Notes under the pieces: model-generated
Database searches by the model: none
Told to the model about the DNA's origin: nothing
Seen by the model: the letters and a program-made list of their open reading frames with translations, nothing else
Part shown: piece by piece, positions 1 to 6,540 of the stretch
Position numbering within the stretch: the first letter of the stretch is position 1
Layout of the letters: each line of letters starts with the position of its first letter
DNA from: JBATTK01 sp049670505
Lineage (GTDB): Bacteria; Bacteroidota; Bacteroidia; Flavobacteriales; Flavobacteriaceae
Direction of reading: 5' to 3'
Assembly: GCA_049670505.1 (NCBI GenBank)
Contig: JBATTK010000025.1
Span: 1 to 7,087 of the forward strand
DNA: 7,087 bases
Position numbers and translations under genes: made by a program

Positions 1-78
1 ATGTAAACAGCAGTTTGCCTTAACACTAATTTATGTTGTGTAACACCCTAAATATGGTATAATGTTGCATATTATGTA

Positions 79-86
79 TATCTTTG
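79..86 (+). promoter_or_regulatory. Putative -7 promoter element before folE
   Basis: The sequence TATCTTTG matches the Bacteroidetes -7 consensus TAnnTTTG at every fixed position. It would place the transcription start near 92-94 and give a leader of about 70-80 bases before the preferred folE start. No TTG (-33 element) lies at the usual 17-23 base distance; the nearest TTG, at 65-67, is too close. The surrounding 20-80 region is very AT-rich. This is a motif match only. Confidence 0.4.
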
Positions 87-165
87 CCCTTCCTTGGAAA
101 GGAAAGAACGCAGCAAATTCCGTTCTAAAAATTTCCAAAAGGAATGGATCAAAAAACATCCGCGT

Positions 166-846
166 ATGAAAATGGACAGCACTTTGGAAGAACATTTTGA
201 GGAGATAGGAAACGGGCATATTGCCTCGTCCGGGGATACTCCTTTACGAAAAGATGCCTTTGTTTTGACCGATGAAGAAAAAATAGAAAAAATACAGTCC
301 AACGTAGAGGAAATAATGCTCACCTTGGGTCTTGATCTGAAGGACGATAGCTTAAACGGAACACCCAATAGAGTAGCCAAAATGTACGTAAAAGAGATTT
401 TTGGAGGTCTACACCCAAAACGGAAACCAAAATCATCTACTTTTAAAAATAAATACAAGTATGGGGAGATGTTAGTAGAAAAAAATATCACCCTCTACTC
501 TACTTGCGAGCACCATTTGCTACCTATTGTAGGTAAAGCACATGTAGCCTATATTTCAAATGGTACAGTTGTAGGCCTATCTAAAATGAACCGTGTTGTG
601 GATTATTTTGCTAAAAGACCACAAGTGCAGGAACGGTTGAACATCCAAATCGTAAAGGAGTTACAGGAAGTCCTTGGAACAAAAGATGTGGCCTGTGTTA
701 TAGATGCCAAGCATTTGTGTGTAAACTCCAGAGGTATTCGGGACATCGAAAGCAGCACCGTTACCGCGGAATATGGTGGCAAGTTCAAGGAAGAAGCTAT
801 TCGTCGCGAGTTTTTGGACTATATTAACCTGGATACCTCCTTTTAA
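166..846 (+). CDS. folE: GTP cyclohydrolase I (FolE), type I
   Basis: FolE converts GTP to 7,8-dihydroneopterin triphosphate, the first step towards folate and other pterins, as a cytoplasmic homodecamer with zinc in each active site. From the ATG at 166 the protein has 226 residues. The motif STCEHHLLP supplies zinc ligands Cys114 and His117, with catalytic His116 between them. DAKHLCVNSRGIRD near 180-193 supplies His183 and the third zinc ligand, Cys185. GLSKMNRVVDYFAKRPQVQERL near 137-158 is the second family signature. The length and N-terminus (an acidic stretch ending in EEIGNGHIASS) fit flavobacterial FolE as I remember it. The frame is open back to a TTG at 94, which would add 24 basic residues. 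ATG 172 is an equally plausible start, giving 224 residues. No Shine-Dalgarno sequence helps decide, as is normal in this phylum. cysS begins 14 bases after the stop, so the two are probably cotranscribed. Confidence 0.96.
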   Translation: MKMDSTLEEHFEEIGNGHIASSGDTPLRKDAFVLTDEEKIEKIQSNVEEIMLTLGLDLKDDSLNGTPNRVAKMYVKEIFGGLHPKRKPKSSTFKNKYKYGEMLVEKNITLYSTCEHHLLPIVGKAHVAYISNGTVVGLSKMNRVVDYFAKRPQVQERLNIQIVKELQEVLGTKDVACVIDAKHLCVNSRGIRDIESSTVTAEYGGKFKEEAIRREFLDYINLDTSF

Positions 847-860
847 TTGTTTTACCGGTA

Positions 861-2342
861 ATGCAACTGTATAAAAATCAAACGTTAAAAGTTTACAACT
901 CCTTATCCGGTAAAAAAGAAATCTTTGAACCTATCAATGAAGGCCATATCGGAATGTATGTCTGTGGCCCAACAGTCTACAGTAATGTACACTTAGGAAA
1001 CTGCCGTACTTTTATGTCCTTTGACATGATTTTTAGGTACCTAAAACATTTAGGCTATAAAGTTCGCTATGTAAGGAATATAACGGATGCAGGACATTTG
1101 GAGAACGATGCGGAAGATGGGGAGGACAAAATTGCCAAAAAAGCCCGTTTGGAACAATTGGAACCCATGGAAGTAGTGCATAGATATACCGTAGACTTCC
1201 ACAACATCTTACAAAAATTCAATTTTTTACCTCCGAGTATTGAACCCACGGCAACGGGACATATCATTGAACAAATAGAAATCATAAAGGATATCTTGGA
1301 AAAAGGATATGCCTATGAGACCAATGGTTCGGTTTACTTTGATGTTATAAAGTTCAATGAAACCAACGATTATGGGAAGCTAAGTGGAAGAAAATTGGAA
1401 GATATGATCGCCAATACGCGTGAACTGGCCGCCCAGAATGAAAAAAAGAGCCCACAGGATTTTGCCTTATGGAAGAAAGCGGAACCGCAACATATTATGC
1501 GATGGCCATCGCCTTGGGGCGACGGTTTCCCGGGATGGCATTTGGAATGTACGGCCATGAGCACCAAATACCTGGGTGAAACTTTTGATATACACGGTGG
1601 AGGCATGGATTTGAAATTCCCCCATCACGAATGTGAAATTGCGCAAGCAGAGGCCAGCAACGGGCATTCTCCCGTTAAGTATTGGCTGCATGCCAACATG
1701 CTTACTTTAAATGGCAAGAAAATGGCTAAATCTACCGGTAATAACATTTTACCTCTAGAAATCTTCTCCGGGGAAAATACCGTCCTAAGCAAGCCATTTT
1801 CACCTTCCGTAGTCCGCTTTTTTATGATGCAGGCCCATTATACCAGCATTTTGGATTTGAGCAATGATGCATTATTGGCATCAGAAAAAGGGTATCAGAA
1901 GTTAATGGATGCCATAGACACCCTATCAAATCTTGAAGAAGAGGGAACCTCTAATTTTAATGTGGAAGCATGGACCCAGAAATGTTATGATGCCATGAAC
2001 GATGATTTTAATACTCCGATACTCATAGCAAATCTTTTCGAAGGCGTAAGACGTATCAACCTTATCAAAGAGGGCAAGGAAAGTATCACCCATGAAGATA
2101 AAGGCCTGTTACAAAAAACCATGTACAATTTTGTATTCGAGGTTTTGGGCTTGGAACATAAAAGTGGTTCCGAATCCGGGACCGACAAATTATCCGAGGT
2201 AATAGCGTTGTTGATAACATTGCGAAACGAGGCCCGGAACAATAAAGACTTTGCTACCTCGGATAAGATACGGGATCAGTTATCGGCAATGGGTATTCAA
2301 CTAAAGGACGGAAAGGAAGGAACTACTTTTAGTCTTTCTTGA
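861..2342 (+). CDS. cysS: Cysteinyl-tRNA synthetase (CysRS)
   Basis: CysRS is a class I aminoacyl-tRNA synthetase that activates cysteine with ATP and loads it on tRNA-Cys in the cytoplasm. The 493-residue protein has the usual bacterial length and looks intact. The Rossmann catalytic core opens with YVCGPTVYSNVHLGN, where HLGN (44-47) is the HIGH-type ATP motif and Cys35 the first zinc ligand. The other zinc ligands by family position are Cys230 (in WHLEC), His255 and Glu259 (in FPHHECE), which together form the site that recognises the cysteine thiol. KMAKS (287-291) is the KMSKS-type loop. The helical DALR and C-terminal anticodon-binding part runs from about 350 to the end, with a typical RNEARNNKDFATSDKIRDQL segment near 455-474. 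The ATG at 861 puts the conserved CGPTVY motif at the expected distance from the N-terminus. The gene is 14 bases behind folE. Confidence 0.98.
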   Translation: MQLYKNQTLKVYNSLSGKKEIFEPINEGHIGMYVCGPTVYSNVHLGNCRTFMSFDMIFRYLKHLGYKVRYVRNITDAGHLENDAEDGEDKIAKKARLEQLEPMEVVHRYTVDFHNILQKFNFLPPSIEPTATGHIIEQIEIIKDILEKGYAYETNGSVYFDVIKFNETNDYGKLSGRKLEDMIANTRELAAQNEKKSPQDFALWKKAEPQHIMRWPSPWGDGFPGWHLECTAMSTKYLGETFDIHGGGMDLKFPHHECEIAQAEASNGHSPVKYWLHANMLTLNGKKMAKSTGNNILPLEIFSGENTVLSKPFSPSVVRFFMMQAHYTSILDLSNDALLASEKGYQKLMDAIDTLSNLEEEGTSNFNVEAWTQKCYDAMNDDFNTPILIANLFEGVRRINLIKEGKESITHEDKGLLQKTMYNFVFEVLGLEHKSGSESGTDKLSEVIALLITLRNEARNNKDFATSDKIRDQLSAMGIQLKDGKEGTTFSLS

Positions 2343-2488
2343 TTTAATTGAGGTACTTTTCATAAAGTCTCTTTTAAATAAAGGAGTTGGTTCTATTTTC
2401 AATCGAAGCCTAAGGTTTAACTCCATATTTGAATAATGAATTTATAAGATTCTGAAACAGCTTCAGGGTCGATTAATGATATGAGTCG

Positions 2489-2710
2489 ATGAAAAAAATA
2501 CTGATAGCCCCCTTTATTCTTCTGGTCAGACTCTATCAAACGCTTATTTCTCCACTTACCCCTGCGACTTGTCGGTACTCCCCTACCTGTTCACAATATA
2601 CTTTGGAAGCATTAAAAAAACATGGCTTGTTCAAAGGTGGCTGGTTATCGTTGAAGCGTATCTTTAGTTGTAATCCTTGGGGAGGCAAGGGATACGATCC
2701 CGTACCGTGA
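2489..2710 (+). CDS. yidD: YidD membrane protein insertion efficiency factor
   Basis: YidD is a small protein on the inner face of the cytoplasmic membrane that assists YidC-dependent insertion of membrane proteins; its mechanism is not firmly established. The 73-residue product shows the whole family pattern: a hydrophobic or amphipathic N-terminus (about 4-21), then ISPLTPATCRYSPTCSQY (20-37), a KKHGLFKGGWLSLKRI segment (43-58) and the closing CNPWGGKGYDPVP. Conserved cysteines are Cys28, Cys34 and Cys61. In many bacteria yidD lies between rnpA and yidC. Here it sits between cysS and lgt, with secDF about 3.8 kb away on the other strand. The ATG at 2489 is the only in-frame start that gives the family N-terminus. 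It is 146 bases from cysS with no clear terminator between, so it may share the folE-cysS transcript or have its own weak promoter. Confidence 0.95.
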   Translation: MKKILIAPFILLVRLYQTLISPLTPATCRYSPTCSQYTLEALKKHGLFKGGWLSLKRIFSCNPWGGKGYDPVP

Positions 2711-2851
2711 GGCTTTACAAACTTCCAACAAAAAAACTCCCAGGACTCCTCGTTTCTTGCTGTAATCCTATAGAAAACTCGCTTTAGAGTATCACAAAAG
2801 GCTTGATGAACATAATATCGTAACGGCCCAACCTTTAAACCCATAAAATGC

Positions 2852-3098
2852 TATACCAACCCGTTGAGCTTTTTGATCTTAGATCCAAAATTCGTCAGTT
2901 CGAGTCTGCCTGCGGTAGGCAGGTGCTTCGACCGGAGGAAGAAGTGCGCTTCGGCTTTGCTCAGCAGAACTATCGAGAATAGAGTTTTGGATCGAAAAAA
3001 GCTGTTCTCGATACAATTTTTCTCCACTTTGTTGCGAAAAACCACTCGAACTGACGCTTTTTCTGCTTTACAATCTCCAAAATGCACAACGGGTTATA
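2852..3098. repeat. Composite nested inverted-repeat element
   Basis: At least three pairs of arms are nested around one centre. The outer arms are AACCCGTTG (2858-2866) and CAACGGGTT (3087-3095), each followed outward by TATA. The middle arms are CGTCAGTTCGAGT (2893-2905) and its exact complement (3044-3056), 13 bp. The inner arms are TATCGAGAATAG (2971-2982) and CTGTTCTCGATA (3002-3013), 12 bp with one G-T pair. A competing pair also exists: GATCCAAAA (2882-2890) with TTTTGGATC (2985-2993). The two halves read like two copies of one unit (GTCAGTTCGAGT ... TATCGAGAA) placed head to head. From memory, such GTCAGTTCGAG/TATCGAGAA units are scattered in intergenic DNA of Flavobacteriaceae; I could not check this. 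No transposase and no flanking target duplication are visible, so it is not an insertion sequence. The role is unknown; transcript folding, or a site for a repeat-dispersing transposase elsewhere, are possibilities. Confidence 0.8.
2906..2922. repeat. Small GC-rich hairpin module inside the repeat
   Basis: CTGCCT and AGGCAG form a perfect 6 bp stem around the 5-base loop GCGGT. It is much richer in GC than its surroundings and lies directly against the left 13 bp arm (2893-2905). The right arm has no counterpart, so it looks like an insertion into one of two otherwise similar halves. GT occurs on both sides of the module, too short to call a target duplication. Confidence 0.65.
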
Positions 3099-3154
3099 CT
3101 AATAAACTTTATAAACTACAAACAGAATAACACTGAACCACAAACCTATTTTCT

Positions 3155-3162
3155 TATCTTAG
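3155..3162 (+). promoter_or_regulatory. Possible -7 promoter element before lgt
   Basis: TATCTTAG agrees with TAnnTTTG except for one T. It lies 20 bases before the lgt start, so a transcript would begin about 12-14 bases upstream of the ATG. The position, just after the repeat element and before a tight gene run, is suitable. No -33 TTG is found upstream, so support is weak. Confidence 0.3.
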
Positions 3163-3182
3163 TCCCTTCAAAATAATCGCGA

Positions 3183-4151
3183 ATGTTTTTTTTAGGCTTT
3201 ATCTGGAATCCCAACGAGACCTTGTTTAAAATTGGGGTGTTACAAATAAAATATTACAATCTACTTTGGATAATAGCTTTCGCCTTGGGATGGTACCTTA
3301 TGAAACGCATCTTCGAAAATGAAAAGAAATCCATGGAACAATTGGATTCTCTTTTTATTTATGCCGTTTTGGCCACTATGCTGGGCGCAAGACTTGGTCA
3401 TGTATTCTTTTATGATTGGCCCTATTACAAAAACCATCTTTTGGAAATACTGTTACCGATCCGTGAAAACGCGGGCGAGTCGCTTTTCGGCTTTATTAAT
3501 GGTTACGAGTTTACTGGGTTCACGGGATTGGCGAGCCACGGTGCAGCCATAGGTGTTATTATTGCCATGTACCTTTATACTAGAAAGTATCCTGAATTTA
3601 AGGTATTGGGTATATTGGACAGAGTAGTAATTCCTGTGGCACTTGGAGCTTTTTGTGTGCGTTTGGGTAATTTTTTCAATTCCGAGATCAACGGAAAAGT
3701 GGTCGATAAATCCTTTATATTCGCCACACGTTTTTTACGGGACTCCGATGATATGTCGGCCTCCAAAGCTTTGGCCATCACAAAGGAAAAAACGGTTAAT
3801 GCGGCCTATGACCTTATAGAAAAGGATGCTAGGTTCTCGGAATATCTGGAAGCCATACCCTATAGGCATCCGGCCCAATTATATGAAGGTGTCTGTTATA
3901 TTTTTGTGTTTGCCCTATTGTATTATCTATATTGGAAGACCGATAAAAAAAATAAATTGGGATACCTGTTCGGCCTTTTCTTGGTCCTCCTTTGGACCAT
4001 ACGCTTTTTTGTAGAATTCGTAAAGAAAAGTCAAGGCGGTTTTGAAGAGTCCTTGGGGCTTTTATCCACAGGGCAATGGCTAAGTATTCCGTTTATCCTG
4101 ATAGGGTTGTATTTTATGTTCAGGCCTCAATCGGCAAAAAGTGTATCGTAA
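3183..4151 (+). CDS. lgt: Prolipoprotein diacylglyceryl transferase (Lgt)
   Basis: Lgt is a multi-pass inner-membrane enzyme that moves diacylglycerol from phosphatidylglycerol onto the lipobox cysteine of prolipoproteins, the first lipoprotein maturation step. The 322-residue protein has about seven hydrophobic helices. It carries the family residues: His119 in GLASHGAAIG, the signature RLGNFFNSEINGK with Arg160, Asn163 and Glu168, RHPAQLYEG at 228-236, and TIRFFVEF with Arg274 and Glu278 near the C-terminus. These correspond to the residues reported as essential in E. coli Lgt (His103, Arg143, Asn146, Glu151, Arg239, Glu243). The stretch between the signature and RHPAQLYE (about 172-227) is polar and some 15 residues longer than in E. 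coli as I recall it, as is common in Bacteroidetes. The start at 3183 leaves a short N-terminus before the first helix. A putative lipoprotein gene follows after 9 bases. Confidence 0.97.
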   Translation: MFFLGFIWNPNETLFKIGVLQIKYYNLLWIIAFALGWYLMKRIFENEKKSMEQLDSLFIYAVLATMLGARLGHVFFYDWPYYKNHLLEILLPIRENAGESLFGFINGYEFTGFTGLASHGAAIGVIIAMYLYTRKYPEFKVLGILDRVVIPVALGAFCVRLGNFFNSEINGKVVDKSFIFATRFLRDSDDMSASKALAITKEKTVNAAYDLIEKDARFSEYLEAIPYRHPAQLYEGVCYIFVFALLYYLYWKTDKKNKLGYLFGLFLVLLWTIRFFVEFVKKSQGGFEESLGLLSTGQWLSIPFILIGLYFMFRPQSAKSVS

Positions 4152-4160
4152 ATAGTTTTC

Positions 4161-4652
4161 ATGAAACGCTTAAAATTTTATGTCCTTGTTTTAGCTGGCT
4201 TTTTCCTTTTACAGACGTCCTGTAAAGGGGAAAACAAAACCGTTGTAAAAACCGAGCCCGTTACTTTTAAAAAAGAAGGGGAACTCACGCTTTACAAGGC
4301 TGAAACAGATTCCATAATTACGCGATTGGATATTGAAATTGCCGAATCAGATTATGAGACACAAACCGGATTAATGTATCGGGATGCTATGGAAGAAAAA
4401 CAAGGTATGTTATTTATTTTCCCCGATGTGGCCATGCATTCGTTCTACATGAAAAATACGGAAATAGCCCTAGATCTTTTATTTATTGACGAAAATCTTC
4501 GTATAGCCAGTGTTCAGGAAAATGCAAAGCCCTTCAGTGAGACCGGACTATCATCAGAAGTGCCTGTACAATATGTGCTGGAAATCAACGCGGGACTTGT
4601 TAAAAAATGGGTATTGCAGATTGGGGATAGTATAGCATTTAAGCGATTATAA
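4161..4652 (+). CDS. DUF192 protein with putative lipoprotein signal
   Basis: This is a 163-residue envelope protein of the DUF192 family, whose molecular function is not established. Residues 1-20 form a basic-hydrophobic signal peptide ending in FLLQTSC, making Cys21 the probable lipidated residue. The lipobox is imperfect, with Gln at -3 where Leu is usual; Thr at -2 and Ser at -1 are normal. A linker of about 35 residues follows. The DUF192 domain spans about 57-161 and shows the family pattern QTGLMYRDAM (68-77), GMLFIFP (82-88), SFYMKNT (94-100), a LDLLFID strand (104-110) and PVQYVLEINAG (135-145). The gene starts 9 bases after lgt, so the enzyme that would lipidate it is made from the same transcript. 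If Cys21 is not modified, it would be a secreted or membrane-anchored periplasmic protein. The family assignment is firm; lipidation is inferred. Confidence 0.9.
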   Translation: MKRLKFYVLVLAGFFLLQTSCKGENKTVVKTEPVTFKKEGELTLYKAETDSIITRLDIEIAESDYETQTGLMYRDAMEEKQGMLFIFPDVAMHSFYMKNTEIALDLLFIDENLRIASVQENAKPFSETGLSSEVPVQYVLEINAGLVKKWVLQIGDSIAFKRL

Positions 4653-4665
4653 AATTAGTTCAACC

Positions 4666-5193
4666 ATGGACTATCTACTAGAAGGCGAAGAAACGGATAG
4701 ACTCCTATTTCGAAAATTAGTACCATCCGATTTTGATGCATGGCTCCCATTTCATCAAGAACCCCTAAGTACGCAACATTGGTCTGGCGGACATCCTGAT
4801 CCAAAAACAGCCTGCCAACAGGATTTTGATAGAACTTTTGAACGCTATGAAAATAATTTAGGTGGAAAACAAGTCGTATTGGATAAGAAAACCAATACGC
4901 TAGTGGGTCTTTGCGGACTGTTGGTTCAAACCGTGGATACTATTCAAGAACTGGAAATAGGATATTCCATCCTACCAAAATATTGGAAAAGAGGGTATGC
5001 GACAGAGGCGGCAAAAAAATGTAAGGAATTTGCCTTTGCAAACAAATTATCCACCTCCCTGATCTCTATTATCCAAGTAGACAATATAGGTTCCCAGAAA
5101 GTAGCCATAGCAAACGGTATGCATTTGGACAAAACCATTACTTTTCGTAACAATCCGGTCCATATCTTTAGGGTTCATGTAACCTACCCTTGA
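4666..5193 (+). CDS. GNAT-family N-acetyltransferase, RimJ/RimL-like
   Basis: This is a cytoplasmic acetyltransferase of 175 residues that would transfer acetyl from acetyl-CoA to an amine; the substrate cannot be told from sequence. The N-terminus ETDRLLFRKLVPSDFDAW (9-26) is typical of the Acetyltransf_3 (RimJ/RimL-like) subgroup. The acetyl-CoA binding motif A is ELEIGYSILPKYWKRGYATEA (95-115), with the pyrophosphate loop around Lys108-Ala112. Motif B is VDNIGSQKVAIANGM (138-152), containing the conserved Asn140 and Ser143. The C-terminus is a short strand segment and the protein looks full length. It begins 13 bases after the DUF192 gene and ends 44 bases before the ABC ATPase gene, so it is probably part of the same operon. 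Nothing in the neighbours indicates its target: ribosomal protein, antibiotic or small-molecule acetylation are all open. Confidence 0.9.
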   Translation: MDYLLEGEETDRLLFRKLVPSDFDAWLPFHQEPLSTQHWSGGHPDPKTACQQDFDRTFERYENNLGGKQVVLDKKTNTLVGLCGLLVQTVDTIQELEIGYSILPKYWKRGYATEAAKKCKEFAFANKLSTSLISIIQVDNIGSQKVAIANGMHLDKTITFRNNPVHIFRVHVTYP

Positions 5194-5237
5194 TCCGAAG
5201 GCCATTACCATTAGGAACGTTCTTTAATATTTACTTT

Positions 5238-6506
5238 ATGAATCTAAAACAAAGAAAACATTGGGCGGTTTTCATCAACAACAAATCTAACAAGGCGAAT
5301 TTAATAGATAGCCTTTTACATGGAGTCCCTCCCAATGGTTTTGAAGCATTGAGAGGATTGCGCGGTGCTTTGTTTTCAAAGTTGGAAGTATACCGGTTCA
5401 TGGACGAAGAAGAGCGCCATGATAAAAAAATAATTGCCAGGGACACTTCCCAAAGCCTAAAATCCATGTCGAGCGGAGAACAAAAAAAAGTGTTGTTAAA
5501 ACATCTTCTGAATACAAATCCGGATTTTCTTATCCTGGACAACCCCTTTGATAATTTGGATGCCGATGCACAAAATGATCTGAGCCGTTCGCTGCGTACT
5601 ATTTCCGAACATATATGTATCGTACAGATTATAAGTCGTAAAAAAGATGTCTTGCCTTTTATCACTGATTTTATGAGGTTGGAGGGCAGTTCAATTTTCC
5701 ATCATGAAAATACGGAGACTCCAGATTATCTCCTCACAGAGGATTCCACAACCTTTACAGCTTCCATACCCCTACCCCTAGAACCGTTTAATTATGATAA
5801 AGCTATACTTATAGCATTAAAAGATGTATCCGTCAGCTACGGGGACAGACCCATCTTAAATTCCATTAATTGGGAAATAAGACCCCATGAATTCTGGCAA
5901 CTAATAGGCAAAAATGGAAGTGGAAAAACCACTTTATTATCCATGATTACCGGGGAGAACAGTAAAGGCTATGGCCAAGAGCTTTACATTTTCGGCCAAA
6001 AAAAAGGAAGCGGGGAAAGTATTTGGGACATTAAGCAAAGATTAGGGTATTTTACCCCTGCTATGACCGATAAATTCTCTGGTTACCACACCTTGGAGCA
6101 TATGCTGATTTCCGGGCTTCATGATTCCGTGGGTCTGTATGTGAAACCCACCGCCGCAGAATTTAGATTAGCAAAGGAATGGTTACAGTTAATAAGGATG
6201 TGGGAATTAAGGGATTCCTATTTCCATGACCTATCCATGGGGCAACAACGTTTGGTGATGACGGTCAGGGCGATGATAAAACATCCGTTATTACTTATTT
6301 TGGATGAGCCCACCGCGGGCTTGGATGATGAAAGCGCTGTATTATTTGTCGCTTTGGTGAACCAAATTGCCCAGGAAAGCAATACCGCTATTGTTTTTGT
6401 ATCCCATCGTATGGAGAAAGGGCTGCGTCCAGATTTTATCTATGAGCTTCAACTGGGCGAAACAGGATCGACCGGTAAGATTATCAAACAAAAAAAGAGC
6501 CACTGA
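5238..6506 (+). CDS. ModF-like tandem ABC ATPase with degenerate first domain
   Basis: This is a soluble 422-residue protein with two ABC ATPase domains and no membrane segment, similar in layout to E. coli ModF. Domain 2 (about 190-405) looks active: Walker A GKNGSGKTT (224-232), signature LSMGQQRLV (332-340), Walker B LLLILDEP (351-358) with catalytic Glu357, D-loop GLD, and H-loop His390. Its signature-to-Walker B stretch resembles ModF closely. Domain 1 (about 8-150) keeps a signature (SSGEQKKV, 78-85) and a Walker B strand (FLILDNPFDNLD, 97-108). However, its Walker A position reads INNKSNKAN (13-21) without the glycines, Asn102 replaces the catalytic Glu, and Arg134 stands where the H-loop His would be. 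Domain 1 therefore probably does not hydrolyse ATP. The frame is open to a TTG at 5190 overlapping the GNAT stop; the ATG at 5238 gives the more natural N-terminus. No permease lies nearby. The 3' end is part of a terminator hairpin. Confidence 0.88.
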   Translation: MNLKQRKHWAVFINNKSNKANLIDSLLHGVPPNGFEALRGLRGALFSKLEVYRFMDEEERHDKKIIARDTSQSLKSMSSGEQKKVLLKHLLNTNPDFLILDNPFDNLDADAQNDLSRSLRTISEHICIVQIISRKKDVLPFITDFMRLEGSSIFHHENTETPDYLLTEDSTTFTASIPLPLEPFNYDKAILIALKDVSVSYGDRPILNSINWEIRPHEFWQLIGKNGSGKTTLLSMITGENSKGYGQELYIFGQKKGSGESIWDIKQRLGYFTPAMTDKFSGYHTLEHMLISGLHDSVGLYVKPTAAEFRLAKEWLQLIRMWELRDSYFHDLSMGQQRLVMTVRAMIKHPLLLILDEPTAGLDDESAVLFVALVNQIAQESNTAIVFVSHRMEKGLRPDFIYELQLGETGSTGKIIKQKKSH

Positions 6507-6519
6507 TCAGTGGCCCTTT
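6494..6519. terminator. Bidirectional intrinsic terminator between convergent genes
   Basis: GCCACTGATCAGTGGC (6499-6514) is a perfect palindrome giving a 6 bp stem with a GATC loop. Beyond one A-C mismatch, the stem extends by four pairs (6494-6497 with 6516-6519). Read on the minus strand it is followed by CTC and seven T residues (complement of 6490-6496), a good U-tract for secDF. On the plus strand the tail is weaker (CCCTTTATGTCTT). The stop codon of the ABC ATPase gene (6504-6506) lies inside the hairpin. Confidence 0.85.
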
Positions 6520-6540
6520 ATGTCTTAAAATAATTTAGAT

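Larger units (their letters stand above)
2711..3182. other. Gene-free stretch between yidD and lgt
   Basis: This stretch of about 470 bases has no open frame that resembles a protein. The first part (2711-2850) is AT-rich, with stops in every forward frame, and shows no hairpin or motif I trust. The middle (about 2852-3098) is a structured inverted-repeat element described separately. The last part (3099-3182) is AT-rich leader sequence before lgt. The 88-residue frame across the middle begins at a TTG and simply reads through the repeat arms, so I do not consider it a gene. Confidence 0.75.

Noticed and set aside
34..45. TGTT-GTGT-AACA palindrome upstream of folE as an operator
   Set aside because: Four-base arms in AT-rich DNA are expected by chance, and no second site supports it.
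2383..2424. GGAGTT ... AACTCC as a terminator or regulatory hairpin between cysS and yidD
   Set aside because: The stem is only six pairs plus two G-T pairs around a loop of about 26 bases, with no T-run afterwards; it is too weak to call.
2424..2431. CATATTTG as a -7 promoter element for yidD
   Set aside because: It misses the first T of the consensus, no TTG lies at a proper distance upstream, and it is more than 55 bases from the start codon.
2536..2844. Open frame of 102 codons on the - strand opposite yidD
   Set aside because: It is antisense to the well-supported yidD gene for more than half its length, and the rest shows no motif.
2852..3098. Insertion sequence, CRISPR array or attachment site
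   Set aside because: There is no transposase, no regularly spaced direct repeats, no tRNA gene and no flanking target duplication; the pattern is nested inverted repeats only.
2864..3130. Open frame of 88 codons on the + strand across the repeat element
   Set aside because: It begins at a TTG, consists mostly of repeat arms and their loops, has no recognisable protein motif, and an antisense frame of similar length exists over the same bases.
5190..5237. TTG start at 5190 for the ABC ATPase, overlapping the GNAT stop
   Set aside because: It would add 16 residues unlike the start of an ABC domain, while the ATG at 5238 begins just before the first domain; translational coupling cannot be excluded.
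5231..5665. Open frame of 144 codons on the - strand opposite the ABC ATPase start
   Set aside because: It is a shadow of the real coding frame; its product is cysteine- and serine-rich, low in organisation, and has no family resemblance.
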